This document shows positions 10,850 through 22,975 of a stretch of 60,134 bases of DNA, piece by piece. The notes under the pieces were generated by a model, which did not search any database, was not told the origin of the DNA, and was given only the letters and a program-made list of their open reading frames with translations. The stretch's first letter is position 1. The number at the start of each line of letters is the position of its first letter. Position numbers and translations under genes: made by a program. The DNA comes from Gnetum montanum (lineage: Eukaryota > Streptophyta > Gnetopsida > Gnetales > Gnetaceae), in NCBI GenBank assembly GCA_015680685.1, contig MNCI01036718.1, forward strand, positions 413,190 to 473,323. The letters run 5' to 3'.

Positions 10850-13800
10850 TGACAAACACAATCCCTCGAATGGTGTGATGATGAAGAAGAAGTTCTAATG
10901 GCCCTAAGTGATGAAGACTCCTAAGGTTCTAAAGGACCTTCTCTTATTTCAGACACATGCAATGCTTAAGGCAATTATTGTGGTTGTCTTGTAGTAGTTG
11001 CAACTTATGGTGGAAGATAGAAGGTGTCCAAAAGTGACTTCATCTTCTCCTCCTTACTCTAGGAATCATTCAAAGTTCATGCTACATCATCAATATGAGC
11101 TGAAATGGGAATATCCCATAGATAGGTCATTGTTGGGAATAGCTCCTTCACATTCATGAACCAAGTAGTGAACTATTTATATTTGATGTTGAATGCTTGG
11201 AGTGCATTATGTAGCTTCTGGTAGTTTTTCATGCTTTTGGCTGAGTTCTTAGTGGTTTACCTTTCATTAGTGAATTTTACCTTTAGAACCTCAAGTTTCA
11301 CATTTTCCTTCTCAAGATCTTGCTTCATCTCCTTATGGTACTTGACCCCTACCTCATACAATAGGTATGAGCTGGGCACTTGCTTTTCCAACTCTAATTG
11401 TGGCCTTCCAACAATTAGCATCACCAAGTTTGCATAGCAAAGATTGGCAAGCTTTATGTATTTAGTCATCTCCTCAATTTGTAGCTCCTTCATGAAAATT
11501 TTGACCTTATTGTATGTGTTTAGCCCATTAATGATAGGCTACCAAACATCAACTTCTAGTTACAACTACTACAGAGCCTCATTTACTTTTATCTTTTCTA
11601 ATTGGATGTGTTTTTCACTAACTTCTTTCTATAGACCAACTTGATCTCTATAATGGTTCGTCACCCTTTCAAACTTGAGGGCCTCATTCTTCTAGGAAGC
11701 TATCTCTATTACAATTTTTTTATGAAAAGCACAAAATTCCTTCATAGAGAGATTTTGGTTTTATTTTTCCAATCTCCTCAATTCTACATTCACCCTAGCT
11801 AGCTGCTCCTACTATTGATGGATGAATTCTAACATCTATTGCTTTTTTTTCATCAACATTCTATAGGCTATGATTTTCTACGATCAAGATCTCATTCTCA
11901 TGGTGAGTCTAAACCAAGTCCTTTTGGATGTTATATGTCATGGCATTGGCCAAGGACTAGTCAAAATTATTGTTTCCTTGGCATTCTTAACCTCTTTGAG
12001 ATGCTTCTGAAGCTACTAGAAAGCTTCATCTCTTATGATCACTTGGTTGAGAAACATGAGCTCAACAAGATAGGCTTTCAAATTAGCAACTTTCACAACC
12101 AAGCATTGGTTTTCAACCTTGGCTGTTTCAAGTTGCCTCTCCATTATGATGCACCTTACCCTTTTCTCCAACAACTCCAACTAGATTATAGTGATGGTAT
12201 CTGGAACGTCAAAGACATTTAGAATTGGTTCTCTAGTTTCCACTAGTTGGTCCAATAATTTCTCATGCTAAGCTATGTTCAATTAATTGTTGAGATTTCC
12301 TATAGATCTTTAAGTGTATAAATGTCTAATATAGACACTACAGGTGTGTTAAGTGCTTTGACCATCTTACATACAACCACTTTGACTATCGTCTCCTACC
12401 CATGGTGCTACATCACTAGGATAGTTGGCCTCTCATCCTCCTCCAAATGCACCAAAAAGATAGCAACATTTCCAAAGATGTTTGGTAATTTTTGCTATTG
12501 TGAAGGATACTATTACCTTTTGGGCACTAGATTTGACCTTGTGAGCACTTACATTCATTGGGCTAAGAATGTTGGTGCTTCATCTTTCATCTAACTAATG
12601 GTTCAAGCCACTTCATTGAGGTGGCTCATTACTAGTTTGTACATAGATGGATCACCACCACTCATTCTAGCTTACTACTATTGCTATTACAAGAGCTATT
12701 CTTGGAGTTCACGCATGCACTTAATGGTAGCATGAGTCTTTGATGTTTTTTTTTTGAGTGGGTGGTGGAGGTGGTGGTTGTTGCTCCTCTTCTTAAATGA
12801 CTTTGGTAGGCATCTTGTACTTCATCATTTTCACCCAATAGGTAGTTGGAGATCATCACCCCTCCACGCCCCCCCCACCCCTCTTACATAGTTTTCTATT
12901 AAGGCATTGAAAGGGGAGTGCCTTCCTTCCACATTCATTTTCCTTGAATCACTTCTCTATCTCAAGATAGATCAACTATGAAAGATGATTGGGAATCTTT
13001 TGCTTAGAGTGATACATGCACAGGTGGAGAAGGCTATGACTTTTCTTAGCCTCACTATTGGATTGAGGTGAAAGACCACAATCTTGAAGTATGCGAGTTC
13101 TATTATGATGAGTGCACAAATCTCCTTACCGTCAACTCCATAACACCACTATGTCCATTCTTTCTTGACACCAGGATCTACCTACATTGAAATTTTTGCA
13201 AGATTGGCCCCAATCTCTACTAACCCAAGGGCCTCTAAAATTACTTTCACCAAGTAGGACACAGAAATGTCCTTGATTTTGATCATTGAACCATCCTACC
13301 TATTGTTTTAGAATAGGTAGGTCTCTTCCATGTATCACTCCCTGATGGAAGTGATGATGGGACACATGGAAGAGTTCTACAACTATGTCTTGACTTCTAG
13401 AGAAGTGAACTCCAAGAAAGGTCCAAAGTTTAACTCTTGGAGCACCAATTTCTAGACCTACTTAGATTTGATTTAATTAAGGCAGGCATCCATCAGGGTG
13501 ACCTCAAGGCTTGGTCTTGGCACTAATGCCTCATCCCAATGTGACTATTCTTCCATGGCTGCTTCTTTAGGAATCTGTTTGACAAATTCCACTTTAGGCT
13601 CCTCCTAAAGAGGTCGTGTTACATGGGTTTCAACTACTTGGTCATACGCCTGTTCTTGACCCCTTTCAATTCTTCGTTGTTTATCCCTTAGTTGGGATAG
13701 TCCTCCTTCCTGCATGTGCTTTTCCTAAGGTGCTATCTATGGTCACAACATAACCAAGGATTAGCATATAATGTGTAACTTTAGCATTTAAGTGCCTTAC

Positions 13801-13850
13801 CTCATTGGGCAATTCCACTTAGGTTAAGTTATGAGCATGGTGGATTGATT
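10850..13850 (-). pseudogene. Extra 3' coding segment of the gypsy element (downstream of integrase)
   Basis: On the minus strand, between integrase and the 3' LTR, broken reading frames continue for about 3 kb with protein-like character. From 13.7 kb toward 10.9 kb I can follow a charged stretch (QLRDKQRRIERGQEQAYD), then segments such as VSYLVKVILEALGLVEIGAN and RKVIAFSTCACITLSKRFP, then a probable coiled coil (LELLEKRVRCIIMERQLETA). A further helix-rich frame lies at 11493-11257 (78 codons). Many stops and shifts interrupt it. Athila- and Tat-type elements often carry an additional frame in this position (env-like or of unknown role). I do not recognise homology to a named family, so no function is given. 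It could also be captured host sequence. Confidence 0.45.
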
Positions 13851-16400
13851 ATTTTATTATTGTTTTAATAGTTTTTGCCTACGAAGGTTACCAAAGTTGT
13901 TGGAATGGTTTAACTTTCAAAAGTTGATGTTTTAATGTTAGTTTCTTAGTTAAATCATTGTGGGAGTTAGAAAAAGTTTTTTAAAAAAATCTATAAAAAA
14001 CCTAAGGTTTATGAGCCCCACAACAAAGAGCTTACCTCCAGTAGCTATAAGACTGAAGAACAGAGTAAATTGAACAAATAGTTAGGACGTTATGGCTCTT
14101 GGAAGGTTCTAGGCTTTCAAAATTTCAAAAAATCCCCCCTCATTTGAGCACAAATGTGAAAAAATGCTAAGTGTCTATGCATAGATATAGACTTTTCATC
14201 TTGCGTCAATGGGATCTCGTCTCCATCAATAGGGTCCCATCAATGGAGCCTGTGGAGAAAATTTTTTCACTTGAAAATTTCAAAAAATAAAAGGATTTAG
14301 AGCATGAAATTGGGATCTATGAAAAGCCAAAAAAGCCATGAACATGATGTAATTCTTGAAGAGGGATTTCTTATGCACAAAAATTTAAGAATGAGATTTT
14401 GTTGGCAAAATGCCATTGAGAGGCACACAATTGGATGCAACCAATGGGGAATGTGGATTGATTCAATTGGAGAAATGCCTAAGGATAAGAAAGTTAACTA
14501 ACCCAACCAACAAATAAGCAAGTGGGTCCTTCCCATAGTAGGCTCATGCACTTTATGTCCTTGCATATCCTCAAACCAAGAAGTCTATGGACCCCATGGT
14601 TGATTAATGGTTATGGAAAATTAAGGAACTAATCTAGAAGAATCTACCTAAGAATTTCAACACATCAAACTAAGACATTGAACAAGTCATGGAAACTGAT
14701 AGTGAGGTGAAAAGTAAAAAGCATTGGTGGATGAGAGAAAAGGTGAAATGGAGTTCTATCTCATGGTCGCATGAATCCCCTTGTGAATTTTGTAGTTACA
14801 TGACACGATAAAGTCCATCCTTAGTCTAGATTAAAACCAATTAATTTCAATGACTTCACATCAATACTCACCCCCTCGAGACACAAGAATTCTCCCATAG
14901 ATAAAACATCATTCCTTATTTGAGAAGAAAAGAGAAGTAGGAAGTGAGAAAGGGCCTTACTTATAGGGGACCTTCAAGCATGGGTAACATGTCTTTCTAG
15001 TCTCATAACTAGTGCTTGTAGCCTGTTATTGAGTCTAATGGGTGTGCTTTGAATTTCCATCATTTTTTTCTTTTTTTTTCTTTTTTTAATTTTATGTTTT
15101 TATGGATTTTTGGATGGGAACCACACCATGCAAAGACTTTAGCTTCCTATTATTGGTTGATAGCAACACAATAAGAAATCCATGAAAACACTAATCAAGA
15201 GTTTGGATAAGCACAAAGAGCATTAAGTTCCCTTGAAGTCACATCTTTATCATTCCATTTAATCTTTCCCAAGTTTGAAAACTACCAAGCTCATGAGTTT
15301 GTTAAAGTTTCATTAATGAAAGGAACCTCATATTTTCAAAACCAAGAACGTCATAGAGTGTTGTGGATGGGTAGATGACATGGACTCACTACCTGTTCCA
15401 TAAAAAAAGAAACTTTGTCTTAGTTATCAATCATCAAAATTCAAAGATAGAATCCAAACATTAGTAATCAAAAACATTAAGTAGAAACCACCATTAGCAA
15501 ATAGCTACAGCATCACTGTGTCTTGTTGACAATAAAACAATTTATTAGAAAACTTAAGAAAAAAAGCATACCACATAAAATAAAATATATAAGAAATTGT
15601 AAAATATTCAAGAAGGATAAAATGTACTAACAATGGTGCAAAAAAAAGTGTAAGAACAAAAAAAAGTGTAAAAACAAAGAAATTGTAAAACAAAAAAAAA
15701 GTGTAAAAACTAAGGAGCCATTTGATTGGTTAGCATGGATAGCCATCTCCCCCATGACTGATTTGGAAAGAGGAGATCCAAGAAATTAAGCATGGGTGCC
15801 CATTTGACGAGGTGTTGATAGCACTGGCTTATTTGGGCTCATGAAAAGTTTTGACTTGTTGTGTGTTAACCAGTAACTTCTTATTTGGGCTTTCAGGTTT
15901 GTAGATTAGCATGGCCCAAGAAGGAAAGGTTTTATAAATGATGTAATATCCTTCCCAAAATGTTTGGAACTTAGTCTTTCAAGGTACATGTGTGGGGTTC
16001 TAGTAAAGGACTTTGTCTCCACATTAAAATTTGACTTTCCTAATTTTGAAGTCATGGAATCTTTTATTGAATGCCTTTTGCACTTCATTCAAAGATAGGT
16101 CACTAATCTATTCTCATCTAGCACATTAAGGTTGATCAATTTTTCTTTCTATGCTAGGCTAAGGTCAAGATCAAGGTCACAAGCTATTGAAAGTGTATGA
16201 AGCTCATATTAGATAGGAAAATTTGGAAATTCTCTATACACCACCTCATAAATAGAATAGCCTATACGGAGTTTCCAAGTTGAGCAGTAGGCCCAAAGGG
16301 CATCATTAAGTTTTGTGCTATAGCATTTTATATACTTGCTAATTATTCTAGTTAGGATCTTAGTGATCTCCCTATTTGTAACCTTACATTGATTGTTGGA
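13851..16400 (-). other. Non-coding spacer of the gypsy element
   Basis: No convincing protein-coding segment was found between the extra coding region and the integrase. A block around 14970-15060 (GCATGGGTAACATGTCTTT) is similar, in reverse orientation, to 28085-28170 of the gag-only element. This confirms the two elements are related and inserted in opposite directions. A run of T-rich and A-rich short repeats lies at 15061-15100 and 15640-15710. Confidence 0.5.
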
Positions 16401-17060
16401 TTGGGGTGATAGGATGTTGTTAATTTATGTTCTACCCCCAAGAATTACATGAGCTTTTAAAAGGTAGTGCCTGTAAAGTAAGTACCATTATCAAAAATTA
16501 GTGCACATGGCACCCCAAATCTATTTATAACATTCTATGATATAAACTAAGCAACTTTGGAAGATGTACAATCAATGATGGCTACTACTTTTTTCCATTT
16601 CATATAATAGTTAACAATGTATGATGTATTCCTTTTTATTTAACATGGGTGTGATGGAACCCATGAAATCAATGCCCCAGATGTCAAAGGGTTCTAGTGG
16701 TTGGATCCACTGTTGAGGTCCCTCCATTTGAGTGATCATCCCAACATCACATTCATAGTTATCATAAAAGAGGATGAATTGGTGAGCATCCCTAAAGAGT
16801 GTTGGCCAATAATACCTTGCCATTAGGAGCTTAATGGCTATGTGTCTCCCAGCATAGTGGGCTCCACGAGGTCTCTCATGAGCATTCTTGAGGATGTGCA
16901 ATTAATCAGCATCAAGAACACACCAACAAACTAGGCCATCAATGTACACCTCGTAAAGATGTTTGTTGACCTCCATAAAGCATTTATCTTCATGAAGAAA
17001 GTGTTATTTCTTCCTATGGTCTAACTCCTGTGGCATCTTTTGAGTGAGAAGATAAGTGAG
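16400..17060 (-). pseudogene. Gypsy integrase fragment
   Basis: The minus-strand frame 16901-16611 (96 codons) contains the start of the integrase HHCC zinc finger (HILKNAHERPRGAHY) and the RYYWPTLFRDAHQF motif. It ends with the beginning of the catalytic core, IQPLEPFDIWGIDFMGSITP, where the first catalytic Asp (in GIDFMG) is present. The second zinc-finger cysteine pair is partly altered (DNYEC). The same motifs recur at 59.6-59.8 kb. In an intact element the product would insert the DNA copy into the genome. Stops and shifts on both sides make it non-functional. Confidence 0.8.
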
Positions 17061-17099
17061 GATGCCATTGTACCATGTAGTCTCCATACACATTTAATC

Positions 17100-18620
17100 A
17101 CTTTCTCAAGATGGTCTAGGGCTTACTCAAATGTAGTCCCATAGGTGAAGCCATCCATGAATACTTCCACCCTGCTACCAATTTTCTATTGAAAAATGCC
17201 AAGGATAAGGCATTGGAAGATTGCAAGAGCATTGCACAAACCAAATGGCTTCTTTCTATATGCAAAAGTCTCCCAAGGACTTGTGAATGTTGTTTTGGCC
17301 TGATCTTTGGGTGCAATCTGAATTTGGTTATAGCCACTATAACCATCTAGAAAGTTATAGTAGCAATGCCTAGAAATGGTTTCCAACATCTGGACCACAA
17401 ATGATAATGAAAAAATATCTTTGTAGGTTGTCATGTTCAATAGCCCAAAGTCAATATAGATATTTCTCTAGCCACCTTTCTCTGGCATGATTACAAGTGG
17501 GCTAACTCACTCACTATCCATAATGGGATAGATGGATCCCATCTTGAGAAATTGTTCAATCTCCTCCTTGATGATTTGCTTTAATTTGGGGTTCAATAGC
17601 TACTATTGTTGCCTCTTTAGCTTTATATAAGGATTAGTATAGATGCAATGTGAGCATATCCTAGGACCAATCCTAGTGAGTTTAGGATATGACCAAGCAA
17701 AGGATGTTGGCCATTTGTTGACTACCTTCAACAACATTTCTTTTTGTTTAGGATCAAGATTGGTATTGATTATTACTAAATTGCCATCTTTCAAAAAAGC
17801 ATACTCCATGCCAGTAGGTAGATTTTTCAACTCTAGGGGCTCCTATTTGAAATAATCAAGGATTTCCAACTCTCCTCAATAAGTATCATCAAGTTTATCA
17901 TTAGATATTTGGCAAGGAACTTGCTCCAGTTCATCCATTTCTTTAACATAGACACTTGTTAAGCTCTCAGTTGGTTCTATGTAAAGTCTGCTACTTTCAA
18001 GATTAGCTATTAGCCACTAGGTACCCTCTTGCTATGTGGTTGCTACATACAGGCACCTTTAAATTTCTATCTCATCTAAACACTATCTACATGCTGTGAT
18101 GGATGTACTTTTGATGGTCCATAGTTTCTACATACAGTTACACCCTGTATCACTGTAAGTGATGCATGGAACTCTCTTCTTCTTGATCTTTTCAAATGCA
18201 TTTTCCTTGGAAATCTCCAAGGAAAGGTCTCTGATGCCTAGCTGTGCATCAATACTACTTAGCCAAGCTCTTCCCATAAGCATTGGGAAGTTCCCCTTGT
18301 AATTATTAACTCGAATTACTAGGAAATCAAGAAGATAGGATCACCCACAAATGATGATCACAATGTCCTTCACTAGTCCCAAGAGAATAGTGATGGACTG
18401 ATCTACCAATCCAAGATGAATGTTACTCTCCTTGAGTCAAGGAAGGTTCTAGGCTTTGTACATCCCATGAGAAATTATATTTACACCAAAACCTGAATAA
18501 AAAAGATCCTTTCATGGCTCATTCCTAGTGATTTGAAAATAGATTAAGGGACTTCCAAGATCAGATCTTTTCTTAGAAAGGTGGCCAGCCTTTACCTAAT
18601 CAGCTACCGCATGGGTTAAC
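17100..18620 (-). pseudogene. Gypsy protease-reverse transcriptase fragment
   Basis: On the minus strand a retropepsin-adjacent segment (FPMLMGRAWLSSIDAQLGIR, about 18.29-18.22 kb) is followed by the frame 17830-17603 (GMEYAFLKDGNLVIINTNL ... TRIGPRICSHCIY), which is typical of the pro-RT linker of Athila/Tat polyproteins. Frame 17440-17186 carries RT core motifs: CYYNFLDGYSGYNQIQIAPK, then KTTFTSPWETFAYRKKPFGL. The catalytic box, read from about 17155, is VFMDGF instead of the usual MDDF, so one catalytic Asp is lost. RNase H is absent: the sequence passes straight into the integrase region. Confidence 0.82.
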
Positions 18621-18799
18621 ATGACAGTATGCACCTTGGGAGGTGTTTGGTTTGAAAGGGACTTGAACAAAGTGCATGTAGAGAATGAGGGAGAAGCAGG
18701 GTTATCAACTTCATAATTCTATGAGGGCTTTGTATGACTGTTGGTTCGAAAGAATGGTCATTTTTAGGATTTGGTTTCCAAACCACTTGATTGAGTAGT

Positions 18800-21250
18800 C
18801 AACTATAAGTTAATAGCCTTGGTAGCATTACTTGCTATGACTGGGCTAGAATTTTACCCTACATTGATGAAGCATGTGGTAATTAAGTTGAAGGAAGAGG
18901 AACATGTGTACAAGGATGAGGGTAATGAGGAAATAGGGATTCCCATCTTGGAGATCGAGATTGAGCTCTATAGAATTCAGGAGGGTAGTAGTGATGTTGG
19001 AATGAAGCATGACTGGAAGAGTTATGCAAATAAATGGGTTAATGAATACAATACTCATATGGATTAGGTTGTCAATAGAGGGTACTACTACCTTGATGGT
19101 GGTAAGCCCCATGACTATGGGTGCTACCACTGATGGTACTAATCATAAGATTTTGGTGGAGCTTCACTTGGATAATAGGCTTTTTTCTAGTAGAACTACC
19201 TTGGGTTGCCTTGAGGATAAGGTAACCTTCTAGGTGCTTACCTTCTCGCTAGTTTAGAATTTAGAGTGTATACCACAAACTCCTACAAGTGTAACACAAT
19301 GGGGTAACATCCCTTAGGATGTTTATATTGGTAGATGTCACACCCATAATCATCATTTATTTCAAAATCCAAAACCTTCTCTATTATAGTATCCTTTCCC
19401 TTACCCATTTAGGAGGGATGTTCAGGTTCCTTCCTTCTCCTATGATCATGATCACTACTTTGTTCTTTGGATTGCTCTACTATTTTCAAAGTAGTTTGGA
19501 ACTTTTCATCTAAAGAGTCCCACATTTTATCTACCTTGGCTGAAATTTTAGAGATAGATTTCTAAATTAGCAAGGTCTTTCATTGCATCACCTCATCAAG
19601 TGGTGTCTCCTCCTCATTGTCATAAAACTAGACTTTACTTTTTTTGATGGAACGATCCCAATTGTACTCCTTAGTACTTTCCCTTTTCCTCAACTCTCCT
19701 TCTTCATTGGCAACCTACTCTATCAACCTCTGAAATTGATGGACCTTTAATTCTGACAGTCTTCCTTGGGAATATACCCTAATATTTCTCCTCATTTCTA
19801 TTCAAAGCCCATTTATGATATGGTGAATCTGCTCCCTTTGAGAATAACCATGGCTAGGACATTAATGCAAGAGGGAATAGTACCTATCCATGGCTACATC
19901 CAAGGGTTCAAGTATTCCTTGTTTCTAACCTTGGATTTGCTTTCTCAGATTGGACACTCAAGAGTACATTTGACACTTGTCGTTAAAGAAATCAATCATT
20001 GTACTCCATCTACGAATTGATTCTAGATTCAAAGACCTATAGCAACTTTTAGCTTCTTTTATGTATCCTTGGGAATAGCTTTATTTTCTACCATTCATTC
20101 TCCACGCTCTATAAGACATAAGCATTGTGATAGGCTTGAAGATGGTTCTAGGGATTTGAGTTGTATCCCCCTTCAAATTTGAGGATATTGTTCATATCCA
20201 ACCGCTTGATTCTACTATCTTTCACATGTCTTGTTAGAATATTCACTACCTATGTGATGTTTAGCATATTTCAAGTTGCATGCAAAGGCTCATCATAGTC
20301 ATAGTCTTTACAATGGTCATTATGGCTATGATATCCTCTGCTATCCCTTCTTTCATGGTGGTGGACCTCCCTTGATTTCCCAAGCCCTTGATTTAGACTA
20401 GTCTGATAGGCCCTATGATCATCTTTGTTCCATCGATGACCTCCATCGTGGTCACATCCTCTATGGATTTGGTCAAAGCCAAAGGAGGAAGAATAGAATG
20501 ACAAAGGTGAAGATGAAGGAGGACTAGCACCATGGTGCCTACCACCCTCTCTTCAATGGTCATAGCCACAATCATCATCATGATGCCTGTCCTCATCCCT
20601 ACCATGACTCCTACTTTTGGATCCTCCATAGTCATGGGATCCATTCTTGCCTAAACTAGGATTGTTTATAGTGGACTGTAAATTTTGGTTCAATCCCCCT
20701 TCATTGAAACCAAGGGGAGAATAGTCAATAAAATGAGAATTCCTAGAAAAGGAATCCTCACTATCTTTTTGGCCCAACAGGAATAAGGGGTTATTGAACA
20801 ATTTTACATTTGCAACTTTATAGCGCTTCTTCTATTACTAATCAATTTTATGTTGGGCCTAAGTGGGATGATAATTCCTAGAGTTATGATCCTACATAAC
20901 GTACTCAGCATGGAGCCCCTAGATGCTCAACTTCATAAGAGTTTGTTGGAGCATCATAGGAACTAATCAATCGAGAAGCAACACAATGTTTCCCTCCATA
21001 TTCCTCCATTGCATCTGTTCATCTTGATGTAGGTGAAGTTAGGCACATATTCATCAAGATGAGTGTATACCATTCAACACTATTATGGCACTGGATGATT
21101 TGATCATTCATTTCTTTAATTAGATGTATGTTCAAATTTTGGTGGAGAATCATCCCTTTGAGAAGAAGACCTTTTGGATTAAACAAAAATACCAATGTGA
21201 TTTTTACAATTATTATTATTAGAGTGATTACCACTTTATGATTCAATCCA
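18800..21250 (-). pseudogene. Gypsy gag region
   Basis: The minus-strand frames are broken but parallel to the gag of the 24434-30644 element. A histidine/aspartate/arginine-rich N-terminal stretch (20800-20280, for example SKSRSHGRDEDRHHDDD) is followed by a gag-core-like stretch at about 20.1-19.7 kb (KSLDVAMDRYYSLLH, SQGRLSELKVHQF). This matches KSLDVALERYYSILHKC and GIYAQG.LSKLRV in the other element. Gag forms the virus-like particle shell. No intact zinc knuckle is visible. Confidence 0.65.
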
Positions 21251-21304
21251 ATGATGTTGAATAATTTTCACTAAGTCCTAGATAGCACACGTAGCTAACT
21301 AAAG

Positions 21305-21322
21305 TCCTTGGAAACAACACTA
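21305..21322 (-). promoter_or_regulatory. Decayed tRNA-Asp-type primer-binding site
   Basis: The minus strand reads TAGTGTTGTTTCCAAGGA directly inside the 5' LTR edge. It matches the tRNA-Asp primer consensus at 11 of 18 positions. Six of the seven differences are transitions. Confidence 0.65.
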
Positions 21323-21323
21323 A

Positions 21324-22179
21324 TGATGAGTAGTGAGTATATCCTATGCCCAAACATCTGAATCACCAGCATTCACTTGGCAATTTGGTCAAATTTTGAA
21401 GACTTTAGGCTTCTAAGAACACTAGTTATATAAGGTGAAACTAACCATTGCAATCATTGTCTTGCTAGTTCCACTTGTGAAGTGCAAAATGTATGGTTAA
21501 GTGTAACTACGGCATATGATTTTTATCATTCTATTTTTTATGCTTTAACTTGCCTAAGAACAAGAATAACGAATAAAGTACTTTAATATTTAACTAATCT
21601 AATAACTAACTAGCACATAACTAATCCTAACATAAGCATCTGTTCCCACTTGTCATACACATCTTAAACACATATAGCACTATTGGGTTACCAAATGTTA
21701 AGTGTTGTTGGGATTACCAAGTGTTAAATATATGCTCGAAGTGGTTGTACTTATGTTTACTATTAAATAAATATTAATTAATTACTTAAAAAATTAAATT
21801 AGATTACATAAATATTAAATGCTTAAGTAAATTAATCTAGTCCGAGTGCTACAAGGTTTTATAAAAAAAGCTCATCTTTATTACTATCCATACTAAAGTG
21901 CTCAGGTACAACAGTGCTTGAATAAAAATCTATACACTCTTTGACTCCTACTATGGAAACTTAAAAAATATTCTAACTTTCAAATGGAAAAACTGCAAGC
22001 TCTTTGCTACAACTATGAAAATATTATCATAAATGTGACAAGTAGGTGCACATTTATAGGCAAAAAGATGGTGCCTCGTTGATGGGTACACATCAATGGG
22101 TCAAACCCTACGTTGACGGGATCATGTTGATGAGATCCCATCAATGGCCTCCTGTCGATGAAACCCAACTAACTCATCA
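21324..22179 (-). repeat. Gypsy 5' LTR of the 12.4-kb element
   Basis: This is the 856-bp LTR, TGATGAGTAGTG to ACTCATCA on the plus strand, paired with 9820-10664. A TATA-like element sits at 22052-22058 (minus strand TATAAAT). The U3 portion (22059-22179) repeats the motif CATCAATGG / GTTGATGGG several times on both strands. The same motif is amplified in the U3 of the related element at 24.5 kb. Confidence 0.83.
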
Positions 22180-22249
22180 ATCTACCTACTTCATAATATT
22201 TAAACAGATTCATGATGATGTTATTAAAGTGACTAAGTTAGTCCTAAAG

Positions 22250-22975
22250 TAGAACACCCTAATGTTTTAGCACTTAGGACCTTTATTTTATTTATTTATT
22301 TATTTATTTTGCCCAATGTTTGGCTCTTAAGCATAAGGTTATATTTAGATATGGTATGTTAGTAATATATGGTACCTTGTTAGTGGTTTATGCTAGTATA
22401 TTCTAATGTCCTTCTTATGCTTATGCTTATTGTAGTGCATCTTGAGGTTTAAACTCCTAACATTTATTTACATTAGTATTTTATGATTATTACACTATGA
22501 TGTATTTGCTTAGAAGCTTCTATGGTGTATCTTGAAGCAACCCCTTATCTACTAGTAAGGTTTGATCCTTAGATCTTTTGGTAAGTATACATATTTTATT
22601 ATTTCTCATGCTTCTTAAGGTTTGGATCTTGAAGCTTACTTTTATTGCATATTTAAAGTTATTATTATTTTTTATTTCCTTTTTAGATTATTATTCCTTA
22701 CTAATCACTAATACTTGATGCCTCTTATGAAGAATAAGTTGGAAGATGATGATGGTCTACTAGTGGTATTTTATTTATTCTTTTATTTATATTTTTGTAT
22801 TTTATTTTATTCTAAGATTTTACAATAAATTAAGAATATGGCTATGGGACATGATAAATAGATATTTGATGATTATTCTAACTATCTTTTATTTTATATT
22901 ATGCATTGAGAAGCCATTATCATATCATAGAGGTTAATTCTAATGTTTTTTTGATGGCTTTAACCCATTTTTTAA
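22250..22975 (+). repeat. First part of split 5' LTR
   Basis: It aligns with 33389-34075 through blocks such as ACACCCTAATGTTTTA, CTTATGCTTATG and AACCCCTTAT, ending near GGTTAATTCTAATG. It starts TAGAACACCC, a mutated TGTAACACCC. The alignment stops where the LINE ORF1 sequence begins. Confidence 0.75.

Larger units (their letters stand above)
9819..22179 (-). mobile_element. 12.4-kb Ty3/gypsy (Athila/Tat-like) LTR retrotransposon
   Basis: LTRs at 9820-10664 and 21324-22179 align over most of their length. On the minus strand the order is 5' LTR, decayed tRNA-Asp primer site (21322-21305), gag (about 21.2-18.8 kb), protease (about 18.6-17.9 kb), RT (17.83-17.1 kb), integrase (about 17.0-16.4 kb), an extra coding segment (about 13.85-10.85 kb), a polypurine tract (10675-10665) and the 3' LTR. 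Candidate target duplications are ATCTA at 9814-9818 and ATCTA at 22180-22184, with one extra base at the left junction. All frames are interrupted by several stops, so it is inactive. The RNase H domain is missing. The closest relatives by sequence are the fragments at 24434-30644 (plus strand) and 58.5-59.9 kb. Confidence 0.85.
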
